Position numbers and translations under genes: made by a program | Notes under the pieces: generated by a model | Told to the model about the DNA's origin: nothing | The model's input: only the letters and a program-made list of their open reading frames with translations | Database searches by the model: none | Shown: one piece after another, positions 22,883 to 30,914 of the stretch | Position numbering within the stretch: position 1 is the stretch's first letter | How the letters are laid out: every line of letters starts with the position of its first letter | Assembly: GCF_016583575.1 (NCBI RefSeq) | Contig: NZ_NRRG01000051.1 | Span: 1-33,992 of the forward strand | Length of the DNA: 33,992 nt | Origin: Thiocystis violacea | Lineage (GTDB): Bacteria > Pseudomonadota > Gammaproteobacteria > Chromatiales > Chromatiaceae | Direction: 5' to 3'

Positions 22883-23614
22883 CTACTCCGTCAGGCGCCG
22901 AGCCTCGGCATCGATCTGGATCAGCCCCCGGGGACGCCCGCTCGCCGGATCCCTAGTGCGCATGGCCGCCGCCAGCAGGGCGGTCGGAACGAGCGGCCGG
23001 CCGAATCCCGGCGTAACGTCGAGCAGCAGTACCCGATCGCTCGCCGGGTCGTAGCCGCCGATGGGCGAGAAATGGCCGAGCGACAGGCCGTGGATCGGTT
23101 TCCGATCGAAGTTCACGATCAGCCGGCGTCCGGGGGTGCTTAGGGAGCGCAGCAGGTCGCGAAAAGCCGGCTCCGTCAGATCGCGCCGCACCCGCACCGG
23201 CCCGATCCCCGTCGCTTCCGCCAGCGCCGCCAACTCGTCGAGCGTCAGGCCCGTCCCCGCCATCCGCAGCCACGCCAGCGTGTCGCCCCGAAAGAGGTCG
23301 CGCTCGCGCGCGACCGGTCGGTCCAGCGAGGCGAGGACGTTGCGCAGGCTCGCCGGGCCGCACGAGGACCACAGCTCCTGCGTCCGGAAGTCCCGCAGGA
23401 AATCCCGAGCCAGCGGGGTTTGCTGAAGCGCCACCCAGGCCGGACCCTCGGTCGACACCCCGGATGCGAAACGCTCCGGGTGCGGCGCGACGCGGCTTTG
23501 GCCATACCAACCGAGGCCGCCCAGCAGCGTCAGCGACAGGACCAGCGCGAGTCCCCACCCGCGACGGGGTGTACGCTCGGTTGGCTCAGCGGGCGGAGCG
23601 ATCGGATCGTTCAT
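22883..23614 (-). CDS. Membrane-anchored phytochelatin-synthase-like cysteine peptidase
   Basis: 243 residues. One N-terminal membrane segment (GWGLALVLSLTLLGGLGWYG) anchors a domain facing the periplasm. The phytochelatin synthase (PF05023, papain-like) triad is visible: C85 in SSCGPASLRNVLASL, H181 in LGHFSPIGGYD and D199 in VLLLDV. The family-typical RTRDPASGRPRGLIQI follows. Bacterial members of this size (Nostoc Alr0975 type) mainly remove Gly from glutathione rather than make phytochelatins. GGAGG lies eight bases before the ATG. It is the first gene of the leftward conjugation operon and faces the sensory operon across a shared regulatory region. Substrate in this context is unknown: glutathione, or a peptide of the transfer apparatus. 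Confidence 0.9.
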   Translation of the reverse strand: MNDPIAPPAEPTERTPRRGWGLALVLSLTLLGGLGWYGQSRVAPHPERFASGVSTEGPAWVALQQTPLARDFLRDFRTQELWSSCGPASLRNVLASLDRPVARERDLFRGDTLAWLRMAGTGLTLDELAALAEATGIGPVRVRRDLTEPAFRDLLRSLSTPGRRLIVNFDRKPIHGLSLGHFSPIGGYDPASDRVLLLDVTPGFGRPLVPTALLAAAMRTRDPASGRPRGLIQIDAEARRLTE

Positions 23615-23698
23615 GGGACGTGCCTCCGTATGCCGTGGTCCCGGCGCACCAGCATGGATGTCTGCATTTCAGCCTAGCGACGCGGGGTTTCCTTGAAC

Positions 23699-23752
23699 AG
23701 GCGTCTTTGACGCCTCCTTCGGTCGTTCAGTGACATTGGCGTCTTTGACGCC
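23699..23752. promoter_or_regulatory. Two identical 15-bp operator-like palindromes in a divergent promoter region
   Basis: GGCGTCTTTGACGCC occurs at 23700-23714 and again at 23738-23752, with 6-bp arms around TTT; the first copy extends to 7-bp arms with flanking A and T. The centres are 38 bases apart. They sit between the leftward conjugation operon (start 23614) and the rightward sensory operon, so a dimeric regulator bound at both could control both directions. No T-run follows either copy, which argues against terminators. The local LuxR-type regulator is a natural candidate binder, but this is inference. Confidence 0.6.
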
Positions 23753-23780
23753 TTGTCGGACTGGCCGGTCTCGCTATCCT
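23753..23780 (+). promoter_or_regulatory. Candidate sigma-70 promoter of the sensory operon
   Basis: TTGTCG (23753-23758) and TATCCT (23775-23780) are separated by 16 bases and lie 37 bases before the first ATG of the response regulator gene. Each hexamer matches consensus at four of six positions. The -35 directly abuts the second palindrome, so a bound protein could touch RNA polymerase. Confidence 0.35.
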
Positions 23781-23817
23781 GATCGCAAGCCCACAAACGA
23801 GAGACTTAATCCATCCA

Positions 23818-24289
23818 ATGAACGCGGATTTTTGCCATTCGACGGGGGGCGGCGATCCACGCCGTGACGTCGTCCTGACGGAGCGAGACGCACGGCGCGA
23901 CCCGCCGGAGCCTCTTGCGCGCCTGTCTGGATGCCGGGGCGGCGGGGTACCTGGGCAAAGGGGTCTTGCCGGAGGAGTTGTGGCGGGCGGTGCGCACCGT
24001 CGCCCTGGGCGGGCGCTCTGTGGAGCCAATGCTCCAGGCGCGGCTTGACCTGCACATCGCCGGCGCCGACGCCGAGGCCGAAATCCGCGCGCAGCTGCTG
24101 GCCGGGCGTCGCGGCAACGTGCTGCGTCTGCTGCTCGAGGGGCATTCCCCCGCCGAGATCGCCGCGACGCTGCCGATCACCAAGAAGCACGTCGACAAGA
24201 AGATCGCGGAGATCAAGACACTCCTGGGTGTCGACACGCCGATCCGGATCTATCGGTTGTGTCGCGAGCTCGGCCTCGTCGACGACTGA
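23818..24289 (+). pseudogene. LuxR/NarL-type response regulator, frameshifted and lacking most of its receiver
   Basis: From the ATG at 23818 the frame gives VVLTERDARRDPPE, then loses similarity. Shifting by one base at about 23911 continues with LLRACLDAGAAGYLGKGVLP and EELWRAVRTVALGG, which is the end of a NarL-type receiver. A helix-turn-helix follows (VLRLLLEGHSPAEIAATLPI then VDKKIAEIKTLL). Removing one base gives a 156-codon product. Even so, the receiver lacks its first half with the phospho-acceptor Asp. A TTG at 23915 with GGAG just upstream could start a 124-residue DNA-binding protein, so it may still act as a constitutive regulator. It heads the operon with the HPt gene 20 bases downstream. 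Confidence 0.7.
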
Positions 24290-24309
24290 TCCAGAGGAGG
24301 AGGTTCGTC

Positions 24310-24669
24310 ATGACCACCGCGGAGCCCAAGGCCATCTACGACCCGGACCTGGCCCTCGCCCGCGCCGGCGGGCGCGCCGACGTCCGTGACCGGATGTTGA
24401 TCGGTCTGCTTGACCTGCTGGATGACCCGGCGCGCGGTGGGCGGCTGCTCGACGTGACGCGCTACGGCCTTGAGACCACCGCCTGCCTCGAGGCGGTGCA
24501 TGGCGCGATCGGCGTCGCTCGGCAGGTGGCGACGCCGCGGCTCGAAGCGCGGCTGCGGGCGTTGAAAGCGGCGCTCGACGCTGGCGATCTGGCGGAGGCC
24601 GAGCGCGTGGGGCGGCTCCTGCCGGCCGCCATCGACGCCGTCTGCGCCGCGCTCGGTGGTGCCGACTGA
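24310..24669 (+). CDS. Histidine phosphotransfer (HPt) protein
   Basis: 119 residues. The helical C-terminal half, LEAVHGAIGVARQVATPRLE then LDAGDLAEAERVGRLLPAAI, has the HPt layout with candidate phospho-acceptor H64 and the conserved Gly four residues on. The usual Lys or Arg between them is replaced by Ile, so the match is imperfect. GGAGGAGG lies nine bases before the ATG. HPt proteins carry phosphate from a hybrid kinase receiver to a response regulator, and exactly these partners lie on both sides in the same operon. The cytoplasmic location and the phosphorelay role are inferred from motif plus context. Confidence 0.7.
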   Translation: MTTAEPKAIYDPDLALARAGGRADVRDRMLIGLLDLLDDPARGGRLLDVTRYGLETTACLEAVHGAIGVARQVATPRLEARLRALKAALDAGDLAEAERVGRLLPAAIDAVCAALGGAD

Positions 24670-24730
24670 ATCGCCTGGGTGGTGTGAAGACCATGATCCT
24701 CCTGTCCACTCGAAGAGGAGAGTCCATGGC

Positions 24731-25759
24731 ATGGACCTGTCGCGTCATCGCCCGCGGAAGGGACGACGGATCGTTTGGCGCTCGGGATGTTCGGTTTGCC
24801 GTGCCGCCGCTCCGCCGGCCAGGGCACGCACCCGAACGATCGCCGGCGCGTCGGCATGGCTGTCACGCCCATCCGGCCTCTGGGTTCTGGCCCTATCGCT
24901 GTGCTGGTGGCCCAACCCGAGCCCGGTGGCCGCCGAGGCGTGCCGGGAGGCCCCGGTGATGCTCGTCCATCCCGCCGTGACGCCGCCCTATGACCGGGTC
25001 ATCGAGCAACTCGCCGAGGGGGTGGCCCAGGGCGTGAGCCAGCCCATCGGGGTTTGCGCGCTCGACGCCCTGAGCGCTCGCTCCTGGTCGAGTCCGCCCC
25101 GCCAGGTCGTGGCCGTCGGCGCGGCGGCCTACACCGCGGCCGAGGCGGCCTTTCCAGGCGCCCGGATACGGCCGGTGCTGGTCGCGACCTTGCCCGCGCC
25201 GGCGCGGGACGGACTCTCCGCCTACGTCGATCCCGCCCTGGTACTCGCGCCGCTGCGGGCGCTCTCCCCAGGCACCGAGGCGCTCTATTTCATCCATCGT
25301 CGCGACGGGCCGGGGGAACTGGTCCAGCGCGCGCAACGCGCGGCCGAACAGCTCGGTCTGCGCTGGATTCCGATCGCGGTGGGCGGTCTGCGCGAAGCCG
25401 CCTTGGCCATCGAGCGGGTCCGAGGGGAGGCCAGCACCGCCAGCGCCGTCTGGTTCCATCGCGATGTCCTGGCGCTCCATCCCGACATTCTGATCCCGCC
25501 GATCGTGAAGCGGAGCTGGGAGGTCGGCTTTCCGGTCATCAGCGACGACGCCGACACCGTGGAGCGGGGTCTGCTCTTCGCGCTGACCCCCGACTATCGG
25601 GCGATCGGGTACGCGGCGGCCGGGCGCTTGGCCGACGAGCGTCCGGGTCTGCACGACATCCGCTGGGTCCGTCGGGTGCTCAACGCCCGCACGGCCCGCG
25701 CCATCGGACTCGCGGTGAGGCCGGGAGTGGAGGCGAGCTTCGATGCGGTCTACGAGTGA
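24731..25759 (+). CDS. PF04392-type periplasmic substrate-binding protein
   Basis: 342 residues from the ATG at 24731, with GAGGAGA about ten bases upstream. A basic N-terminal stretch is followed by a signal sequence (LWVLALSLCWWPNPSPVAA). The mature protein has the two-lobe layout of ABC_sub_bind proteins and ends with LFALTPDYRAIGYAAAGRLA and RVLNARTARAIGLAV, typical of PF04392. No ABC permease or ATPase lies nearby. Instead the sensor kinase overlaps its 3' end by 17 bases. It therefore probably binds a ligand in the periplasm and presents it to the kinase, as TorT does for TorS. Ligand unknown. Confidence 0.8.
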   Translation: MDLSRHRPRKGRRIVWRSGCSVCRAAAPPARARTRTIAGASAWLSRPSGLWVLALSLCWWPNPSPVAAEACREAPVMLVHPAVTPPYDRVIEQLAEGVAQGVSQPIGVCALDALSARSWSSPPRQVVAVGAAAYTAAEAAFPGARIRPVLVATLPAPARDGLSAYVDPALVLAPLRALSPGTEALYFIHRRDGPGELVQRAQRAAEQLGLRWIPIAVGGLREAALAIERVRGEASTASAVWFHRDVLALHPDILIPPIVKRSWEVGFPVISDDADTVERGLLFALTPDYRAIGYAAAGRLADERPGLHDIRWVRRVLNARTARAIGLAVRPGVEASFDAVYE

Positions 25760-27434
25760 AAGGCCCCCTGCAGGCCAGAAGTCCTATGTCCGCCAGCTCA
25801 TGGAGGCCTTCGCGCTCTTGGCGCTGGGACTTGGACTCGCGGTGCCCTTGATCCTGTTCTGGACCGCTTGGCAACAGGCGCGGCTGTTCAGCGAGCAGAC
25901 CGCCGAAGAGCTGGCCAGGATCCTGGCCGAGGACGCCCGCTATGCCCTGCTGGTGGGCTCGCGCCCGGATGCCCAGGCGCTCGCCGGCAGCCTGCTGAAG
26001 TTCCCGGATCTGATCCAGGTCCGGCTGCTCGACGCGGAGGGGCAGGTGTTGGCCGAGGTCGCCGCGCCGGAACCGGTGTCGGCCAAACGAACCGCGCCGG
26101 TGGAGCGGGCGATCCTGGCCGTGGCCCAGGGACCGGCGACGGCCTTGGACGCCCCCGTCGCCGCAGGGGAGGCCCCGCTCGGGCGCGTGGTCCTGACCCT
26201 GTCGCTCGACCGGGCCTTCGCCTTCGCGCTGGAGACGGCCCAGGCGTCTCTCGCGCAGCTCGGGATCCTGACGCTGGTTCTGGGCCTCGCCGCCGCTTCC
26301 CTGTCGCTGCGCATGCTCGCCCCGCTCGGCACCCTGGTGCGCCGTCTGGGCGATCCGCTCGAGACGGTGCTACCCACCCCGCCGGCCGCGAGTCCAGCGG
26401 AGGTGCATCGCCTCTATGTGGCGGTGGCGGCGATGCGGGCGCGGCTCGCCGAGAATCACCGGCACTTGCAGGCCCATGCCGAGGAACTCGAGGCCCGAGT
26501 CGCGGCACGCACGCAAGACCTCCGCTCGGCCCGCGATGCCGCCGAGCAGGCGAATCGCGCCAAGACCCTCTTCCTCGCCAATGTCAGCCACGAGCTGCGG
26601 ACCCCCTTGCAGGCGATCATTCTGCATGCGCGCCTGCTCGAGCGGCATCAGAGCGGTTCCGGCACCGCATCGTTGACGGTGATTCGGCGGGCGTCCAACC
26701 AACTGCTCGAGCTGATCGAGCAGCTCCTCCAACTCACCAAGGTCGAGTCCGGGCGGCCGATCGAGGTGACCTATCAGCGCTTCACGCTTGACGCCCTTCT
26801 CAAGGATGTGGTCAGCACACTGGAGCCCACGCTGTCGCCGCGCAACCGGTTCGCGCTACGGCTCCCGGACACCGAGGTCACCCTGATCAGCGATCGCGCA
26901 CGTCTGACCCAGGTGCTCTACAACCTGATCCGCAACGCCGATACGTTCACCGACGGCGGTGTGATCCGACTGACCCTTGAGCCTGGCCGCGACGGCGCGT
27001 CCGCCGTCATCCAGGTGGCCGACGAAGGCATCGGCATTCAACCGGACGAGCAAGAGCGGATCTTCGAGCCCCTCTATCAGGGTGTCAGCGGGATTGCCGG
27101 GGCGGTCTCCTCGGGGATCGGGCTGGGGCTCTGGCTGAGTCGGCGCTTTGTCGAAACCCTGGGTGGCCGCCTCACGGTCACCAGCGAGCCGGGGATCGGC
27201 AGTTGCTTTCGCATCGAGCTCCCGCCGCGCCTCAAGCGTTGGGGCTGGAGCCAACGCCCGCTGAAGCCTCTCCGCACCGCGGGCAACGCCTCCTGTTCGC
27301 CGAGGACGAGGACAGCATCCGCGCTCCCCTGGCGCTCTTTCTGCGCGAGGCCGGTTTCCGCGTCGACGCCTGCGCCGACGGTACCGCCGCTTTGGCCTTG
27401 TTGGAGCGGTCCCCGCACGCCTACGCCGCCGTGA
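25743..27434 (+). CDS. Sensor histidine kinase (hybrid, receiver split off by a frame change)
   Basis: Two membrane segments (about 20-43 and 170-192) frame a periplasmic sensor of about 125 residues. A HAMP-like linker and coiled coil (LQAHAEELEARVAARTQDL) follow, then HisKA FLANVSHELRTPL with H283. The HATPase has N-box YNLIRNADTFTDGG, DEGIGI and SGIGLGLWLSRRF. The kinase similarity ends at ELPPRL, near 27230. After that this frame reads Arg/Ser/Pro-rich nonsense to 27434 while the receiver appears in another frame. One added base (or two removed) would restore a hybrid kinase. GGAGG precedes the ATG, which overlaps the binding-protein gene. Confidence 0.88.
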   Translation: MRSTSERPPAGQKSYVRQLMEAFALLALGLGLAVPLILFWTAWQQARLFSEQTAEELARILAEDARYALLVGSRPDAQALAGSLLKFPDLIQVRLLDAEGQVLAEVAAPEPVSAKRTAPVERAILAVAQGPATALDAPVAAGEAPLGRVVLTLSLDRAFAFALETAQASLAQLGILTLVLGLAAASLSLRMLAPLGTLVRRLGDPLETVLPTPPAASPAEVHRLYVAVAAMRARLAENHRHLQAHAEELEARVAARTQDLRSARDAAEQANRAKTLFLANVSHELRTPLQAIILHARLLERHQSGSGTASLTVIRRASNQLLELIEQLLQLTKVESGRPIEVTYQRFTLDALLKDVVSTLEPTLSPRNRFALRLPDTEVTLISDRARLTQVLYNLIRNADTFTDGGVIRLTLEPGRDGASAVIQVADEGIGIQPDEQERIFEPLYQGVSGIAGAVSSGIGLGLWLSRRFVETLGGRLTVTSEPGIGSCFRIELPPRLKRWGWSQRPLKPLRTAGNASCSPRTRTASALPWRSFCARPVSASTPAPTVPPLWPCWSGPRTPTPP

Positions 27435-27676
27435 TTCTCGATCACCGCCTGCCGGGCCGCCAGGGACTCGACATCCTGGCGTGGCTGCGCGCCTCTCCCG
27501 CGAATACCACCCCGGTCGTGATCCTGACCGGGGACGACCGGGCACCCCTGCAGGCGGCGATCGCCCGCCTCGGTGCCCACCTGATGGTCAAGCCCGTGCA
27601 GCCGGAGCGGCTCATTGGGACCATCGTGACGCTGATCGAGCCGTCCGAGGAGACGACTCGCGGCCACCTGAGGTGA
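27239..27676 (+). CDS. Receiver domain following the sensor kinase
   Basis: 145 residues if started at the TTG at 27239. The receiver motifs are complete: acidic pair in FAEDED, phospho-acceptor D68 in VILDHRLPG, T97 in VVILTGDD and K118 in HLMVKPVQP. No output domain follows. The lack of a good start and ribosome binding site, and the fact that the kinase frame runs on without a stop, suggest this was the C-terminal receiver of the kinase, now in a different frame. A separately translated receiver is the alternative. It would pass phosphate to the HPt protein encoded upstream. Confidence 0.8.
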   Translation: MGLEPTPAEASPHRGQRLLFAEDEDSIRAPLALFLREAGFRVDACADGTAALALLERSPHAYAAVILDHRLPGRQGLDILAWLRASPANTTPVVILTGDDRAPLQAAIARLGAHLMVKPVQPERLIGTIVTLIEPSEETTRGHLR

Positions 27677-27682
27677 CGACCG

Positions 27683-29793
27683 ATGAAACGATCCCTGTTC
27701 GCCGCCTTGGGCGCGCTCGCCGGCCCCGCGTTGGCCCAGACCTCCGCGGAGGAACTGTTCGGCTCGGAGCGAACCGTCAGCCTCGCGACCGGACGCGCCC
27801 ATCTCTATCGCACGGCCCCGGCGGTCGCGACCGTCATCACCGCCGAGGAGATCCGTAACGGCGGGTTCCGTAGCGTCGTCGAGGCGCTGCGGTTGGTGCC
27901 CGGATTTCATCTGGGCTTGACCAATGACTACGCGCCGAACGTCCTGGTGCGTGGCTTCTCGAGCCTCGGCTCAGGCAACCTCCTGGTGCTGCTCGATGGG
28001 GTGCCCCAATCGGATCTGATCCTGGGGAATCCGCTCGGCGTGCTGGGCGTCATTCCCCTCGACGCCATCGACCGGATCGAGGTGACGCGCGGACCGGGCT
28101 CCTCGGTGTTCGGCGCGGAGGCCTTCTCCGGGGTGGTCAACGTCATCACCCGCCAACGGGTCGAGCGGCCGCAGGTCACGCTCGGCGGCGGCTCACAGCA
28201 CACGGTCGACGGACGCTTCTTGGCTGGGGAAAGCCGTGAGTCGGTGGATCTGGTGCTCAGCGCCGAGGTCATGGAGACGGACGGGCCTACGCCCGTGATT
28301 CGTGCCGACCGCTTATCTCAGATTGATACGGTGCTCGGGAGCGGTTTTTCACTGGCGCCGAGCGCGGTCAACACCGACCAACGCAATCTGGGCGTGCTGG
28401 CGAAGGCCCGATTCGGTCAGACGCACGCCATGCTGAGGCTTTCGCGCACGAGGCAGGGTCTTGGTGCCGGGATCCTGAGTGCCATCGATCCCACCGGGAC
28501 GCGCACGCTGGAGACGGTCGAAGGGCGGCTAGCGCGCGAGGTCAAATTCAACGATCGGCTCGTGCTGACGCTCCAACTGGATGCCGCGCAGACCCGTCTC
28601 GCGCTCGATGACATCACCTGGATTCCCACCTCGGCGCTCTTCTCGGAGGGGCTGCGCTTCGATGCCTCGGCCGAGCAGGAGACCTGGCGCCTGCGCTCGG
28701 ATCTTCGCTATGCCGCCACCGATCGGCATTTCATCACCCTGGGATTCGGGCATGAAGAGATCCACTACGCGGTCGACGCCCTGGAGCTGATCGGATTGGA
28801 TTCCGCCGCCGCGGGTCTGGGGAGCGTCTCTGGGATGGGAGCGACAGGGAGTGCTTCGACGTTGAGTGATCCGCTGGCGGGGTATGCCAGCGCATTGACA
28901 CACTGGCTATCCGCCGCCGCGACGGGGTCTGACGACGACGGGCGTCGCCGACGGCTGTCCGCCTATCTCCAGGACGAATGGCTGATCGCCCGGAAATGGT
29001 CGCTGACCTGGGGCGCACGCCTCGACGACGACTCGGACGTTGGAACCCAGATCAGCCCGCGCGCCGTTCTGGTCTGGACGCCGCTGCCGGAATGGACCGC
29101 GAAGCTGCTCTATGGCGAGGGCTTTCGTGCCCCGACACTCCTGGAAACGCACAACGGCCTATTACCGGTCTATCGCACAACGGCCTATTACCGGTCTATC
29201 AAGCCAACGCGGCGCTTGAATCCGAGCGTCTGCGCACCCTTGAGCTGGCCCTGCGGTATCAGCCCCATCCGGATCTGGCGCTCGGGATGAATCTCTTCCG
29301 CCATGAGACGGTCGATCAGATCCGGTTGCAGAATCGCGGCGTCTATGCCGAGCCGGAGAATGTCGGCCGTCAGGTCGGCCAAGGCGCCGAGCTTGAGATG
29401 CGCTGGGCGCTCGCGCGCGACCTGCTCCTGCGTGGCTGGTACGCCTATCAGTACAACACCGACGAAACGACCGGAGAGGACGCCGGCTACAGCCCGCACC
29501 ATCGCCTCTACGGCTCCCTGCAGTACCGCTTGGGCCGGACCTTCTTCAATCTTCAGGGGATGTACGTGGGCGACCGCGCCCGCGTGGCGGAGGATACGCG
29601 GGACGAAGCGCCCGAGTATGGACAACTCGATCTGCTGATGCGCCACGATCTGACCAAGCTGGTTTCCGTGCAACTCGACATCCGCAACCTCCTGAACGGG
29701 AATCTCGTGGAGGCCTCGGCCGGAACCTCGCTGCCGCAGGATCTGCCCTTGGCGGCCCGCACCGTCTATGGGTCGATCGAGGTGCGGTTCTGA
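27683..29793 (+). pseudogene. TonB-dependent outer-membrane receptor, frame broken by a 26-bp duplication
   Basis: A signal peptide (MKRSLFAALGALAGPALAQ) is followed by a plug domain: TVITAEEIRNGGFRSVVEAL, PNVLVRGFSS, LLVLLDGVPQ and IDRIEVTRGPGSSVFGAEAF, then GVVNVITR. The beta-barrel ends with a terminal Phe (YGSIEVRF), as needed for outer-membrane insertion. The first frame stops at 29290. The true barrel continues in another frame from about 29176 to 29793. The break coincides with an exact tandem duplication; without one copy the gene has 695 codons. GAGGTG precedes the ATG, six bases after the receiver stop. The ligand is unknown; siderophore, cobalamin or other metal complexes are the usual ones. 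Confidence 0.9.
29149..29200 (+). repeat. Perfect 26-bp tandem duplication inside the TonB receptor gene
   Basis: Bases 29149-29174 and 29175-29200 are identical (starting GCACAACGGCC and ending CCGGTCTATC). Both copies translate around HNGLLPVY. Because 26 is not a multiple of three, the second copy shifts the frame. Deleting one copy joins TLLETHNGLLPVYQANAALE in frame. Confidence 0.97.
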
Positions 29794-29828
29794 GTGTGCC
29801 GCGCCGGGGGCCTCGGCCTGAGGGGTGC

Positions 29829-29858
29829 GAAACGGTCCCGCCGCGCCGGGACCGTTTC
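29829..29858 (+). terminator. Hairpin terminator after the TonB receptor
   Basis: GAAACGGTCCCG and CGGGACCGTTTC are perfect 12-bp arms around a 6-base loop, 35 bases after the receptor stop codon. The right arm ends in GTTTC but no long T-run follows, so it may also act as an mRNA 3'-end stabiliser. Bases 29859-30081 hold no gene I can support. Confidence 0.7.
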
Positions 29859-30081
29859 CGCCGCACGACAGCGGGAATCGACTCTGGACACGTCCGCGCC
29901 GAGCCGGCGGTCGGTCCGTGCGAACGCACCAACGCCCCCTGCGGTTGTCGCACTGACATCGAGGTGGCCGTGTCGCGGATGGGATTGGCGTCGATTGATG
30001 CGTCTGAACGCAGGAGGCATCGCCCATCCATCCGCCGGCGCGCCGCCCCATCCGATGGACCACCAGCGCGGAGTAGAGGGC

Positions 30082-30624
30082 ATGAATGACGAGGCGATCA
30101 TCGCCGCCATGCGGGAATGGATCGAACAGGCGGTCATCGGGCTCAACCTGTGCCCCTTCGCCAAAGCGGTCTACGTGAAACACCGGGTGCGGTTCGTGGT
30201 GAGCCGGGCGCGGCATCTGGACGGACTCTTGGAAGACCTGGATCGCGAGCTGGAGTTTCTGGCCGCCGCCGACCCCGCCGTGGTCGAGACGACCTTGCTG
30301 ATCCATCGCACGCTGCTGCCGGACTTTCTCGATTTCAATGCGTTCCTCCCGCTGGCCGAAGCGTCCGTGGAGGAACACGACCTGCAAGGTGTGATCCAGA
30401 TCGCCAGCTTTCATCCGGCCTACCAGTTCGCGGGAACGGAACCCGGAGATCTCGGGAACCTCACCAACCGGGCGCCGTTTCCGACCCTGCACCTGCTGCG
30501 CGAGGCCAGCATCGACCGGGCGGTGGCCGCCTTCCCCGAAGCCGAAACCATTTATGAGCGCAATATCGAGACGCTCGACGCCTTAGGGTCGGCGGGATGG
30601 CGCGCCTTGTGGAGTCAGCCGTGA
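30082..30624 (+). CDS. DUF1415 family protein
   Basis: 180 residues. The family pattern is clear: VIGLNLCPFAKAVYV with the conserved Cys, VRFVVSRA, ETTLLIH, LDFNAFL, GVIQIASFHPAYQFAG, NLTNRAPFPTLHLLREAS and the final ERNIETLDALG. It is cytoplasmic, with no established reaction. The ATG at 30082 has GGAG eight bases upstream and gives the family-typical start (MNDEAIIAAMREWIEQAVIG). The longer in-frame reading from 29794 runs through the terminator region and is rejected. It is probably a monocistronic chromosomal gene, convergent with dbpA. Confidence 0.93.
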   Translation: MNDEAIIAAMREWIEQAVIGLNLCPFAKAVYVKHRVRFVVSRARHLDGLLEDLDRELEFLAAADPAVVETTLLIHRTLLPDFLDFNAFLPLAEASVEEHDLQGVIQIASFHPAYQFAGTEPGDLGNLTNRAPFPTLHLLREASIDRAVAAFPEAETIYERNIETLDALGSAGWRALWSQP

Positions 30625-30914
30625 GCCGGGCGTGACCAACCGGCAGGGCTGTCGGACGGTCGAGATCAAGAACCGTCAGGCCGCGCGCATCTCCAGCCGG
30701 CCCGTTGTCCTGTGCGAGCGAATGGATCCGCTGCGCCGCGAGCGGGTCGTGCGGCCCGGCGGACACCTTTCTTCAAGATCTGGTCTGCGGGGCGCAGCAC
30801 ACGCGCCTTGGCCGAAGCGCTCGAAGGGCGGATGATCCCCGAGGAGGCCAGAGCCATCGACCGCCGGCTCGCCGACGACGATGGCCCACACCCGATCACC
30901 GAGGGAGCGCGCAA
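30625..30914. other. Gap between convergent DUF1415 and dbpA genes
   Basis: No recognisable gene, hairpin terminator or RNA. A short open frame (30712-30918, GTG start) encodes IWSAGRSTRALAEALEGRM then EEARAIDRRLADDD, which has protein-like composition, but I cannot match it to a family and would not call it. Confidence 0.4.

Noticed and set aside
23699-23752. Reading the two palindromes as transcription terminators or as the start of a CRISPR array
   Set aside because: There are only two copies, no T-run follows, the spacing is 23 bases between copies, and the position between divergent genes fits operators better.
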